Assembly: GCA_903882645.1 (NCBI GenBank)
Contig: CAIRXZ010000313.1
Location: forward strand, 1 to 33,945
Source: an uncultured Acidobacteriia bacterium
GTDB taxonomy: Bacteria; Acidobacteriota; Terriglobia; Bryobacterales; Bryobacteraceae
Reading direction: 5' to 3'
DNA: 33,945 nucleotides
Part shown: one piece after another, positions 14,721 to 24,300 of the stretch
Numbering within the stretch: position 1 is the first letter of the stretch
How the letters are laid out: the number at the start of each line of letters is the position of its first letter
Program-made: the position numbers and the translations under genes
Notes under the pieces: model-generated
Told to the model about the DNA's origin: nothing
Seen by the model: only the letters and a program-made list of their open reading frames with translations
The model's database searches: none

Positions 14721-15635
14721 CTACCGCCTCGGTTGACGCTCGCGAATGCCTTCTCCCACCGCTCCCTTGTGACCGAGCGTGGCGTTGAGCCATTCGGTCA
14801 TCTGGCGTTCCCAATCCGGCGCGCCCGGAATGGTATGCCAGGCGCCCGTGCCGTGCGCGCCGTTCGGAATGCGAATGATATCGCACTTTACTCCGACGTT
14901 CCTCAACGCAGTTTGCAGATTGGTCGATTCGGAAAACGGAATGTACTCGTCCTTGTCGCCCTGTATCAGAAGAAACGGCGGCGCGTTCTTACTCACGTAA
15001 GTAATCGGAGACGCTTCCTTCAGAGCCGCAGCTTCGCCCTTCTGGCGGATTAGCGGATCGAGCAGGGCGTGCACGTCCGCATTCAACGGGACCGTGGCGA
15101 AACTGCTTTGCGCGAAGAGCGTGACGACGGCCTGCGCCCTGGCGCTTTCCCGCTCCACCGGGTCCTGCGCCTTGGGATCGCCGCCCGCCGCTAGCAACCC
15201 CACCATGTTACTGAGGAATCCGCCCGCCGAACCGCCCAGTAGCGCGATCTTCTCGGGATCGGCGCTCCAGTTCCTGGCGTTGTGCCGCAGGTATCGCACC
15301 GCGCGTTGCACGTCGTAAACCATGTACGGGTACGGGTATTTCGGCGCAAGCCGGTAGTTCACGGAAAACACCGCGTAACCCGCCGGCGCCAGGAAGTCCG
15401 CGCAATAGGCCTCGCTGCCGCTCTTGCTGTCGCCGCGCTGGTAGCCGCCTCCGTGAATAATGATGGCTATCGGATGGACGCCCGGCCCCTTGGGGGCGTA
15501 GTAGTCCATGGTGAGCTTTTGGCCGTCCGCCTCGCCGAAGACCAACCCGTCCGCGGCGGGCTTCCGCGGCCCCTGCGCATGGAGCGGCGCCAGAAGCACG
15601 AGGGCAAAGACGTACCGTGCGCGCAATTTCAACAT
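14721..15635 (-). CDS. secreted alpha/beta-hydrolase (BD-FAE/HSL-like esterase)
   Basis: About 304 residues. A signal peptide (MLKLRARYVFALVLLAPLHA) points to export. The hydrolase core shows HGGGYQRGD (oxyanion hole), VNYRLAPKYPYPYMVYDVQR, LLGGSAGGFLSNM (nucleophile Ser about 135), IQGDKDEYIPF (acid Asp) and IPNGAHGTGAW (His). The HGGG plus GGSAGG pair places it among hormone-sensitive-lipase-like or feruloyl-esterase-like enzymes, possibly removing acyl groups from plant polysaccharide. The start is the Met before the signal peptide; the longer open frame has no export signal. The ribosome binding site is weak. It is followed by the other esterase on the same strand. Confidence 0.85.
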   Translation of the reverse strand: MLKLRARYVFALVLLAPLHAQGPRKPAADGLVFGEADGQKLTMDYYAPKGPGVHPIAIIIHGGGYQRGDSKSGSEAYCADFLAPAGYAVFSVNYRLAPKYPYPYMVYDVQRAVRYLRHNARNWSADPEKIALLGGSAGGFLSNMVGLLAAGGDPKAQDPVERESARAQAVVTLFAQSSFATVPLNADVHALLDPLIRQKGEAAALKEASPITYVSKNAPPFLLIQGDKDEYIPFSESTNLQTALRNVGVKCDIIRIPNGAHGTGAWHTIPGAPDWERQMTEWLNATLGHKGAVGEGIRERQPRR

Positions 15636-15657
15636 ACGAGAAGTATAGCGGAGCCCT

Positions 15658-16212
15658 CTACGCCAGGTTGAGAATCTGCTTGATCGTGCCGCTGTCATCC
15701 TGAATCTTCCGCTGCAACATCATGAGGGCGTGGATAAGCTGTTCGGGGCGCGGAGGGCAGCCGGGCACGAATACGTCGACGGGAATAACCTGGTTCACGG
15801 GAATCAGCGCATAGTTGTTGAACACGCCAGTGGAGGTGGCGCAGGCGCCCATCGAAATGGCCCACTTAGGCTCCGGCATCTGCTGATACAAGTGGCGGAT
15901 CACGGGAGCCATCTTGTTGGAGACCCGCCCGGCGATAATGATCAGGTCCGATTGCCGGGGCGAGCCGCGGAAAACTTCGGCGCCGAAGCGCGCGATATCG
16001 AACCGCGAAGCGCTCATCGACATCATTTCGATGGCGCAGCAGGCCAGCCCGAACGTCATCGGCCAGATGGAGTTCTTGCGGGCCCAATTCACCGCGCGGT
16101 CCAGCGTGGTGAGCAACAGGCCCTCCGAAGCGGCGGCCGCGGCGTGATTCACGGCGAAATTGTCGATCCGCGCGAACAACTCGGCCGGCCCGCTGGCCAG
16201 GGGCTTCTCCAT
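15658..16212 (-). CDS. nuoB: NADH-quinone oxidoreductase subunit B
   Basis: A 184-residue NuoB, the complex I subunit that carries the terminal iron-sulfur cluster N2 next to the quinone site. Signatures: [15 protein letters not shown] (the adjacent cysteines), [31 protein letters not shown], and [16 protein letters not shown]. The four cluster cysteines are all present. No nuoA, nuoC or nuoD is next to it, so it is either a single displaced subunit or a second copy. The start is the ATG with GGAG just upstream; 20 further in-frame codons upstream look non-coding. The N-terminus (about 35 residues before the core) is longer than in E. coli. Confidence 0.93.
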   Translation of the reverse strand: MEKPLASGPAELFARIDNFAVNHAAAAASEGLLLTTLDRAVNWARKNSIWPMTFGLACCAIEMMSMSASRFDIARFGAEVFRGSPRQSDLIIIAGRVSNKMAPVIRHLYQQMPEPKWAISMGACATSTGVFNNYALIPVNQVIPVDVFVPGCPPRPEQLIHALMMLQRKIQDDSGTIKQILNLA

Positions 16213-16301
16213 GGCTCCATTCTCGCACGGCCCCGCGGTCCGGGTAACCCGCGGCGCCCGGCCCGCGTCCAATAGAACAAGCGGGTCCCGATACGATTCT
16301 T

Positions 16302-16787
16302 ATGCGATACTTGTCGATTTTCCTTTGTTTTTCGGCGGCTTTGCTCACCCCCAACCCGGGCGCCGCTCGCGCCGCTGTCAACGCCGGTGTCGCCTACCCC
16401 GTCACGTTTGAAGGTGGAAACCTGCCGCTCAGCCATGCCAAGGCCACGGCCACGTTGGGCAAGGACGAGATGGTCTTCGCGCAGAGCCGCCATCGGGTCG
16501 TGGTTCCGGTCAGGAACATCACCGGAATTTCGTGCGGCAGCCAGGTTCACAGCCGTCCGGGAGCCGCCCTGCTGGGCGTCCTTCCTTTGGTGCACTACGG
16601 CGCGAGCGAAGACTATTACATCGGCGTTACCTGGACCGACAGCTCGCGAACCGGCCGGCCAACGGAAGTCCTGCTGAGGATCGCCAAGAGTGAGTACGGC
16701 GCCTTCGTCAGCGCGCTCGAAGCCGCCACCGGAGTCAAGGCCGTCGATCCGAATCGCGTGCCCGTCCTGGTGCGGTACGGGCTCTGA
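16302..16787 (+). CDS. small secreted protein of unknown function
   Basis: A 161-residue protein I do not recognise. It begins with a clear signal peptide (RYLSIFLCFSAALLTPNPGA, cleavage after about AARA). The remaining 135 residues look like a small beta-rich domain: VTFEGGNLPLSHAKATATLG, HRVVVPVRNITGISCG, and DYYIGVTWTDSSRTG, then a C-terminal helix KSEYGAFVSALEAATG. A single Cys is left in the mature part. It lies divergent from nuoB and converges on the LysE gene, the two stop codons abutting as TGATCA. No clear ribosome binding site was found, so the start rests on the signal peptide. Confidence 0.7.
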   Translation: MRYLSIFLCFSAALLTPNPGAARAAVNAGVAYPVTFEGGNLPLSHAKATATLGKDEMVFAQSRHRVVVPVRNITGISCGSQVHSRPGAALLGVLPLVHYGASEDYYIGVTWTDSSRTGRPTEVLLRIAKSEYGAFVSALEAATGVKAVDPNRVPVLVRYGL

Positions 16788-17402
16788 TCATCGTCCCCCC
16801 CGCGCCGCTGTCCACACAAGATAGCCCCCGAACACAGCCAGCGCCGCGGCGGATAGGCCCCTCAACGCGCGGCCCGCCCCGGCGCCGAGCTTGCCCGCCA
16901 TCCCGAACACCGCGATCGTGCCCGCCAACCCGAGAACCATGACGCCATAGAACCCGGCCAGCAGCGCGACGCCGTCCGCCGGCGCCTCGCGCCAGCCCTT
17001 CAACAGCAGCGGACCCATAACGAGGCTCCAGTTCATCCACGGGTTCGGATTCAGCAGATTCACGGTTGCCGCGCTGAGAAGGCTCCGGCCCGCCGACGGC
17101 GCCGGCGCTTCGGCCCTGCCGTCCCACGCTCGCCACGCCTTGAGAGCGCCGTAAGCCAGATAAAGGACGAAGATGCCGCCCGCCGCCCTCAGCCATTGCG
17201 TGAGCCATGCCGGCAGCCGGCTCAAGACGAGCACCGCCAGCACGATGATCGGCCCGTCGCTGAGCAGGGGCGAGAACGCGGCGGGAAGAGTGCGCCGCCA
17301 CCCATGACTCGCGGCCTGCGAGACGAGGTACGCCTGCAACGGTCCCGGCTGCGCGACGGCGGCAAAAGCGAAAGTGGCGCCTAAGAGCAGGTACGTGAGC
17401 AT
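16788..17402 (-). CDS. LysE/RhtB-family amino acid exporter
   Basis: A 204-residue inner-membrane protein with about six hydrophobic segments. Family marks: FAFAAVAQPGPLQAYLVSQA at the N-terminus, where PGP is the conserved turn, FSPLLSDGPIIVLAVLVLS, a GGIFVLYLAYGALKAWRAWD segment and LNPNPWMNWSLVMGPLL. LysE transporters export amino acids and related metabolites; the substrate cannot be told from sequence. The gene converges on the small secreted protein with no intergenic space. Start at ATG 17402. Confidence 0.87.
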   Translation of the reverse strand: MLTYLLLGATFAFAAVAQPGPLQAYLVSQAASHGWRRTLPAAFSPLLSDGPIIVLAVLVLSRLPAWLTQWLRAAGGIFVLYLAYGALKAWRAWDGRAEAPAPSAGRSLLSAATVNLLNPNPWMNWSLVMGPLLLKGWREAPADGVALLAGFYGVMVLGLAGTIAVFGMAGKLGAGAGRALRGLSAAALAVFGGYLVWTAARGGR

Positions 17403-17468
17403 GTCATCCTATATGGGTTATCATTACAAAGTCACGCTCACGTGGTGCCGGGGAGGAGGTTCTTAGTC

Positions 17469-18281
17469 ATGATGGCGCGCCCAGCGTACTTTCTCGTCGC
17501 GGTTTTGAGCCTGGCTGGAATGGTCCGCGGGCAGGCCCCCGCGGCTCCCGATGCCGGCGCGCCGCAACCGCCTCCGCCGCCCTCCGCCGCGCCGGCGAAC
17601 GGCGAGGGCCGCCCGGTGAGCTGGGCGCGCATGGCGCCGAACCTCCTGAGCGACCAGAAACGCATCTGGTTGTTTCCCACCCAGGTTGCGCGCGGACGCC
17701 ATATCTGGCCGGCGCTGGCGGTGCTCGCAACCACCGCCGTCCTGATTCGCACCGACGCCCACACGGCGCCGCACTTCCGGAACACCACAACGTTCAACGG
17801 GTTCAATTCCGTATTCACCTCGAAGGGCACGGACATGGGCATGCTGGTGGCGCCGGCGTCGCTTTACGCCGCGGGCTGGGTTTTCAAGAGTCCCTACCTT
17901 CGCAAGACTGTTCTTCTGGCCGGCGAAGCCGTCGGCGACTCGGAGATCCTGACGGTGATTGCGAAAGACATCGATCGCCGGGAAAGGCCAGCCGTCTATG
18001 CGCCGTACACCCATATGACGGATAGCTGGTTCTCGAGCCAGGGCAGTTGGATCCGCGGCAACGGCAGTTTTCCCTCCGGTCACACCATCGCGGCGTTCTC
18101 CCTGGCGACCGTGTTCGCGCGCCGGTATCCGCGCCAGCGCTGGATTCCGTACGTGGCCTATCCCCTCGCCGCGCTGGTGGGGTTTTCCAGGTTGACTCTC
18201 TGCGCCCACTTTCCGTCGGACGTCGTCGTAGGCGGCGTGCTTGGCTACTCCATCGCCCGCTTTGTGGTGCTCCGTCAGTGA
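17469..18281 (+). CDS. PAP2-family phosphatase
   Basis: About 270 residues with a signal peptide (RPAYFLVAVLSLAGMVRGQA) and a proline-rich linker. The acid phosphatase/PAP2 signature is complete: KDIDRRERP, then SFPSGHTIAAFSLATVFAR, then SRLTLCAHFPSDVVVGG. Members dephosphorylate lipid phosphates such as undecaprenyl or phosphatidic acid derivatives at the membrane. Only a few moderate hydrophobic stretches are seen, so it may be membrane-associated in the periplasm. ATG at 17469 is chosen because GGAGGAGGT lies eight bases upstream; a GTG at 17442 would precede that site. The TonB receptor frame follows within a few bases of the stop. Confidence 0.88.
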   Translation: MMARPAYFLVAVLSLAGMVRGQAPAAPDAGAPQPPPPPSAAPANGEGRPVSWARMAPNLLSDQKRIWLFPTQVARGRHIWPALAVLATTAVLIRTDAHTAPHFRNTTTFNGFNSVFTSKGTDMGMLVAPASLYAAGWVFKSPYLRKTVLLAGEAVGDSEILTVIAKDIDRRERPAVYAPYTHMTDSWFSSQGSWIRGNGSFPSGHTIAAFSLATVFARRYPRQRWIPYVAYPLAALVGFSRLTLCAHFPSDVVVGGVLGYSIARFVVLRQ

Positions 18282-18286
18282 GCGCG

Positions 18287-18393
18287 GTGGGGCCAGGCTT
18301 TCAGCCTGCCGCCGGGCTTCTGCCCGGCGTTCCGCGACAGCCCGAAGAACGCCGGCTGAAAAGCCGGCGGCAGGCTGAAAAGCCTCGCCCCAC
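18287..18393. repeat. GTGGGGC-bounded palindromic repeat, copy 2
   Basis: A 107-base element bounded by GTGGGGC and GCCCCAC, with nested inverted arms (AGGCTTTCAGCCTGCCGCCG against CGGCGGCAGGCTGAAAAGCC) and the centre TTCCGCGACAGCCCGAAGAA. It starts six bases after the PAP2 stop and ends at the codons for the TonB receptor signal peptide, so it occupies the place where that gene's start codon should be. Confidence 0.9.
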
Positions 18394-21133
18394 GTGGGCT
18401 TTCGCCATCGCCCTCGCCATCCTGGCCGCGCTTGCGCCGGCCCTCCGCGGCCAGGTGAACACGGGCGTCCTTCGCGGCACGGTCGTCGACGCGCAGGCGC
18501 GTCCGGTCGGCGGCGCAAGCGTGGTGGTTCAGGGCGGCCCGGCCGCTTTTGCCGCCGAAGCGACCACGCGCTCCGACGGGGAGTTCGAGATCGCGCTGCC
18601 GTACGGCGAGTACCGCGTGGGCCTTCCCGGCCGAAATTCCGTCGAAGTCGCCGTCCCGCCGCTGCGGACGGCGTGTCTGAGAATCGTGCTTGATGGCGCC
18701 GCGGTCTCCTGCCCCGAGCCGCCCGCTTCCGGCGATCGGCCTTGGGCCGCCCGCCTCGCGACGCCCGGCGGCGCGCTCGCCGGTTCGGTCTCCACCCTCC
18801 TGTTGTTCCTGAACCCCGCCGCGGTCGCCGAGCCGCTCGATTTCTCGGGTCCGGTCTCAACGCCTCTGGCCCTCCTCTCCGGGCGGGCTTTCTCGTGGAC
18901 CGATACGCGTTACACGGCGCAGGGAGTGGATGTCACCGACCCCTATCAGCCGGGACGGCTGGACACGCCGCTCGATGCGTCCGGCTTCGGCGAGGTCGCG
19001 GTGCGCACCGGCTTCGACCTGGGGATCTCGCGGGCCTTCGGCTCCGAAGTCGCCGCATTTGCCGCCGCTCCCCCTTCGGCCTGGCACGGCGCAGCCGCCA
19101 GCAGCGGCACGGGGTCCGCTTTGGCGTCCGACAATTTGCCGGCCCCCGCGACGCGCGGGCTTCTCCAGCAGGCCGGAAAATACAACCGCTTTTCGAACGG
19201 CCGGGTTCAAGGAGGCGGCCCCATCGGCCGCCGCATCGACTGGTTCGCCTCCTTCGCCGGCCAATGGTCTTCGCAAACGGTTCCGCTCGCGCCCGCCGGC
19301 TCGGATGTGGCGAGCCGTCTCCTGTTTGGCGCCGCCATCGCCAGGGTTCAGGTCACGCCGAGGGACCAGATCCAATTCGATTTCGCCGATTCCCGCGCGC
19401 GCCTGTCGGACTGGGGCGCGCCCGCCGGAATCGAAGCCTGGGCCGGACGGCGCATGGCTCCTTCGCTCACCATCCCGAGCCTCGAGGGCTTCGCCGGATG
19501 CCCCGAGAACGATCATTTCGATTCCTTCCAGGCCGCCTGGACCCGTCTGGCCGCCGGTGGAATATGGCAGGCCCGCTTGGCAGCCTCATCGGCGCAGCTC
19601 GACACCTCCAACGCCTCGCCCGGCGGGCAGAGCGTCATCGACCTGGTTAGCGGCGCGGTCAACGGCGTGGCCCCCCTGACCAACCTGGGCGGGCGGACCC
19701 GCCAGGCCGCCGGGGCGGTCTACGCCCCGAGGCGCTTCGAGATCGGCCGTTCGCGCCACGCCCTGACCGTTGGCGCGGATTGGGACCACAGCGGCGTTCG
19801 CAACCGTTTCAGCGCGCCGTCGGCCATGAACCTCATCACCGCCAACGGCGCCCCGGCGTTTGTGGTCGCTCTGAACACCCCGCTCGACGCGCGCCAGCGC
19901 GCCTCCGGCTTCTCCGTGTTCGTGCGGGACGCGATCGCGCTCCAATCCTGGCTCACGCTCGATCTGGGCGTGGTCGCGGACCTCGCCCGCGGCGGGCCGA
20001 TCGCCTGGAACAGCCTGTCTCCCAGGGCCGGTTTCGCCCTTGCGCCGGTTCGCCGTCTCGCGCTGCGGGCCAGCTACGCGCGCCTGTTCGCGCCCCTGGC
20101 CGGACGATATCTCGATTTCACCGGCGCGAACAGCCTGGGCGGACTCGAGTACCAATGGATCGACCGCAACCACGACGGCCTCTTTCAGCCTGGCGAGATG
20201 GGCCCCTTGCTCATGGCTTTCGGCGGGCCTTATTCCAGCATCGATCCCGCCCTGCGGCGCCCCTACGCCGACGAGTTCAACGTGGGGGCTGAAGCCTCGC
20301 TGCCCGGGCGAACTCTCGCGCGCGCCTGGTTCTTCCGGCGCGACGAAAAGAACCGCATTGCGAGCGTGGATACCGGAGTTCCTTCGTCGGACTTCGTCCC
20401 GGTCCGGATTCTCGATCCCGGTCCTGACGGCGTCCCCGGCACGTTCGACGACCAGACGCTGACCGTGTACGCCCAGCAGCCTGCCTCGCTCGGGCAGGAT
20501 CGTTACCTCCTCACCAACCCGCCGGGACTGAGGACGCTTGCCGAGGGAATCGTCGCGGAGACCGGCAGCCAATGGCGGGATTACGGCTTTCACGCATCGT
20601 TCATGGCCGTGAAATCGTATGGTCCGGCCAATCCCGGCAACTCGCCCCTGGAAAACGATCCCGGAGTGATCGGCTCGCTGTACTCCGATCCGAACGCCTC
20701 CATCAACGCGGCCGGCCGCCAGTTCTTCGACCGCGCCTACGTCGGCAAAGCCCAATTCTGGGGCAGGTTGCCGGCCTTCCTGGGCGGCGTCCGGTGGGAG
20801 CATGCGGTGAACTACATGGATGGAGCCGCCTTTGCCCGGCTCCTGCTCGTCACCGGCCTGCCCCAAGGGCCTTTCTGGGTCGATGCCACCGTCCGCGGAA
20901 GCCCCGGAGGCGGCAACCGCGCCGAGCACGTGATGAACTGGAACCTGAGGCTCAGCCGGACATTTCACGCGGCGGACGGTGATGTCTTGCTTGCTTTCGA
21001 CCTGGTAAACGTGTTGAACTCAGACAACCGGATTCGGGAGATCGACGCAAGCGGCCCGGCGTTCAACCAGCGCCTGCCGATCGCAATCGAACCTGCGCGC
21101 TTCTTGCGGATCGGCATCCAATATGGCTTTTAG
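18287..21133 (+). CDS. TonB-dependent receptor with carboxypeptidase-regulatory-like domain (start uncertain)
   Basis: About 948 residues from the only plausible in-frame start, GTG at 18287; the frame itself is open further upstream. Parts: an export-like stretch (TWAFAIALAILAALAPALRG) at about 36-55, a CarboxypepD_reg domain (GVLRGTVVDAQARPVGGASV), a plug-like region (TRYTAQGVDVTDPYQPGR) and a long beta-barrel ending in the aromatic outer-membrane signal (RFLRIGIQYGF). It belongs to the Oar-like receptors abundant in Acidobacteriota, which probably import glycans. No ATG, GTG or TTG in frame lies between the palindromic repeat and the signal peptide, so either translation starts in the repeat, perhaps by reinitiation after the PAP2 stop, or the original start has been lost. 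The body looks intact. Confidence 0.8.
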   Translation: MGPGFQPAAGLLPGVPRQPEERRLKSRRQAEKPRPTWAFAIALAILAALAPALRGQVNTGVLRGTVVDAQARPVGGASVVVQGGPAAFAAEATTRSDGEFEIALPYGEYRVGLPGRNSVEVAVPPLRTACLRIVLDGAAVSCPEPPASGDRPWAARLATPGGALAGSVSTLLLFLNPAAVAEPLDFSGPVSTPLALLSGRAFSWTDTRYTAQGVDVTDPYQPGRLDTPLDASGFGEVAVRTGFDLGISRAFGSEVAAFAAAPPSAWHGAAASSGTGSALASDNLPAPATRGLLQQAGKYNRFSNGRVQGGGPIGRRIDWFASFAGQWSSQTVPLAPAGSDVASRLLFGAAIARVQVTPRDQIQFDFADSRARLSDWGAPAGIEAWAGRRMAPSLTIPSLEGFAGCPENDHFDSFQAAWTRLAAGGIWQARLAASSAQLDTSNASPGGQSVIDLVSGAVNGVAPLTNLGGRTRQAAGAVYAPRRFEIGRSRHALTVGADWDHSGVRNRFSAPSAMNLITANGAPAFVVALNTPLDARQRASGFSVFVRDAIALQSWLTLDLGVVADLARGGPIAWNSLSPRAGFALAPVRRLALRASYARLFAPLAGRYLDFTGANSLGGLEYQWIDRNHDGLFQPGEMGPLLMAFGGPYSSIDPALRRPYADEFNVGAEASLPGRTLARAWFFRRDEKNRIASVDTGVPSSDFVPVRILDPGPDGVPGTFDDQTLTVYAQQPASLGQDRYLLTNPPGLRTLAEGIVAETGSQWRDYGFHASFMAVKSYGPANPGNSPLENDPGVIGSLYSDPNASINAAGRQFFDRAYVGKAQFWGRLPAFLGGVRWEHAVNYMDGAAFARLLLVTGLPQGPFWVDATVRGSPGGGNRAEHVMNWNLRLSRTFHAADGDVLLAFDLVNVLNSDNRIREIDASGPAFNQRLPIAIEPARFLRIGIQYGF

Positions 21134-21146
21134 CAGATACACCGCG

Positions 21147-21204
21147 AAAAGGGGACTGGCACGGATTTCGCCGCCTTTGCGAAGCTTCGTGCCAGTCCCC
21201 TTTT
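21147..21204 (+). terminator. hairpin with T-tract after the first TonB receptor
   Basis: A 17-base arm AAAAGGGGACTGGCACG (21147-21163) pairs with 21188-21204, which ends in TTTT. It lies 14 bases after the receptor stop and reads as a factor-independent terminator on the plus strand. The long 24-base loop and the near-symmetry also fit a dispersed GGGGACTGGCAC repeat. Confidence 0.65.
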
Positions 21205-21368
21205 TGCCCCCGGCAGGACTCTTCGCGTTTCGTGACGCGCTGGCAGGCCGGGGTGAGCGCATTCCTCCGCTTCCTCCGCGCGCGAACTCCGGGACGATCG
21301 CACGTCCGAGTGAAGGACCAGATCCTTATAAACGGTTTTCTCCGCGTCTCCGCGACTCCGCGTCAAGT

Positions 21369-24300
21369 ATGCGGTTCCGGCTGGCCTGCTTCCTGTTCCT
21401 GGCCGCCACCGCCTGGTCCGCGGATGGCGGCGGCATCGCCGGCGTTGTATTCGGCCCCGGGGGCGAGCCGGTCCCCGCGGCGCGCGTCTCGCTGGTCCTC
21501 CGCGCCACCGGTTTCCGGCGGGAACTGGTTTCCGATGAAGCCGGGAAGTACGCCGTGACCGGCCTGCCCGCCGGCTCTTACGCGGTCAGCGCCCGCTCCG
21601 TCGTGTCCGGCGCCGCCGCCGAGGAAAGCGCGGTCGTATGCGATGGCGAGACCCTGAGCCTGCCCATCGTTCTTGGCAAGGCCCCCGTGGCGGATGCGGA
21701 CCTGCCGCTCGCCGGGCGCGACGCCCTGGACTTGGTTCGAAACAGATCGGAGATCACCCCCGGCGAGCAAGGCGGGAACATCGAGGGCTTCGGGCCTTAC
21801 GGATTCCGCGGGAGCACCAGCCTGAACAGCTACGGGCAGCGCGGGCAGGATAACAACTTCCTCTTGGACGGCGTTGACGATAACAACGCCTGGGTGCGCG
21901 GCGCGCTGTTCACGCCCCCTCTGGACGCCGTGGGGGCCGCGACCGTGGCGGCGGGCTACATCCCCGCCGAATACGGGCGCGCCACCGGCGCCGTGGTGAA
22001 TCTCCGGACTCGCTCGGGGTCGGACGAGCTGCGCGGCTCCGCCTTCGAGTATTGGCGGAACTCCCTGCTGGACGCCCGCAACTTCTTCGATGGAAGGGAC
22101 AAGCCGGGCCTTGCCTGGAATCAGTTCGGCGGCGCGGTGGGCGGCCCGGTTCGCCCCGGCAAGTGGTTCTTCTTCCTCGATTCCGAATTGCAGCGCGGAC
22201 GCCAGGGCGTCACCGTTACCTCAACCGTGCCCACGCAGGCGCAGAAAGCCGGCGATTTCGGCGCGGCGGCGACGATTTACGATCCCTTGTCCATCCACTC
22301 GATAGGAGGGAACCTGTACGCGCGAAACCCGCTACCCGACAATCGTATCTTGGCGTCCGATATTTCGCAGGCGTCCCGCAGCCTGATGGCCCTGTATCCG
22401 GACCCCACCGCGCCCGGCTTGGCCGGCAACTACTCGTTTGCTTCCGGCCGCGTCCTGAATTCCGGCCAGTTCGACCTTCGCTCCGACCATGTTCTGTCTC
22501 CCGCCAGCAGGTTCTTCATCCGCTTGAGTTCCGGATCGGCGGACGGGCGGTCGCCAGGCGGTCTTCCGGCCCCCGCCGGCATGGGCTTTCCGGCGGGCAG
22601 CTACGCCGGAAGCGACCCCGCCCAGAACGCCGATGGCGTGAACTCGCGCGAAACCTGGCAGAGCGGCGCGGCCTCGCACACGTTCGCCATCGGTCCCCTG
22701 GTCAACGAAGCGCGCGCCGGCGTATCCATAGACGACCTCCACGCTTATGCGGCCGACCGCGGATTCAACGCTTCGGCCGCGCTCGGCATTCCTGGGTTGA
22801 GTTCCAATGGAATGCCCGCCTTCAGCCCGCTAGGATACGCGTCGCTGGGCGCCGGCAGCGCGGCTCCCTTCGCGGTTCGCGGCGCCAGCTATCAGTTGGG
22901 GGACGCCGTCGCATGGAAGATTGGCCGGCATTCCTGGAAATTGGGCGCCCAGTTCGTCCGCAGGCATCTGGATGGCGACGCTTCGGACTGGAGTTCGCGG
23001 GGCGTTTTCTCTTTCACGCCCGACTTCACCGGCCAGCCGGGCGTCCCGAACACCGGGGATTCCCTCGCCTCGCTGATGTTCGGTTATCCGTCGGAGGTCC
23101 GCCGGGACGTTCAGTTCGCGCCCTACCGCCTCCGCGCCTGGGAGTGGGCGGGCTTTGTGCAGGACTCCATCCGGCTCTGGGGGAGGCTGACTGTCGAAGC
23201 CGGAGTGAATTACTCGCTCTTTCCTCCCGTCACCGAAGCCTCCAGCCGGATGGTGAATTTCAACTTCTCCCGGACTGCCCCGGCGCTCGACCAATTCGCG
23301 GGTCAGGGCGCGGCCGGCCAGTATGCCAACCAGGAGTACAATAAGCGCGCCCTCGCGCCGCGCTTCGGCTTCGCGCTGGATCTTCTGTCCGGCGGCGCGG
23401 CGGTGCTGCGGGGGGGCTTCAGCCAGTCGTGGGATTCCGGGGCGTATTTCGTGTTGGGCAGCCTGGCGCGGAACCCGCCGTTCGCCTCCAAGCTGGATAC
23501 CGTCAACGGCACGTTCCAGGTTGGGCCAAGTCTTGGCGCGGGGCTGCCGGCCCCGGTTTCGGCGCCGCTCCTCAACCTTTCCGCTCTCAACAGCGCCGAA
23601 GGCGGCATCTACGCCATCGAGAATTCACCTTTCACGCCCTATTCGGATCAGTGGAACCTGTTGCTCGACCTGCGTCCGCGGTCCGGGCTGACCGTGGAAA
23701 TCGGCGGCATGGGGTCCATGGGGATGCACTTGTATTCGCGCGAGGATTCCAACCAGCCGTATCCCGCGCCGACGCCCTTTCCGTATCCGCGCTATGCTTA
23801 TGACCCGTACCACATGCGCATCGAATACCTGGACTTCGCGGGAGGTTCCACCTACTACGGCGGTACATTCAAGCTGACCGGCCGCTGGAACTCCGGACCT
23901 CAGTTCCAGTTGAGTTACACCTTCGCCAAGGCCCTGGACGATGCCACCACTCCGGGCACGGACCAGCAAAGCCGTCCCCCGGTGCCTCAGTACCTTTACA
24001 ACCCGCGTGGCATGCGCTCCCCCTCGACATTCGACGTCTCCCAGCGGCTGGTGTTCACGGCGCACTACGAACTGCCGCGCTCGATCCCCGCCTTGAATTC
24101 CGGCGCGGCTGCCCGCCGCCTCGGCGCCGCCCTGGCGAACTGGCGGATCTATGCGAACGCCGTCATGCAGGGCGGACTTCCATTCACGCCCCAACTGGCC
24201 GCCAACAGCCTGAACGATGGCGGGATTCAGCTTCCCAACCGCATCGGAAGCGGCGCGTTGCCCGCCGGCCAGCAGTCCTACCTCCAGTGGTTCAATACCA

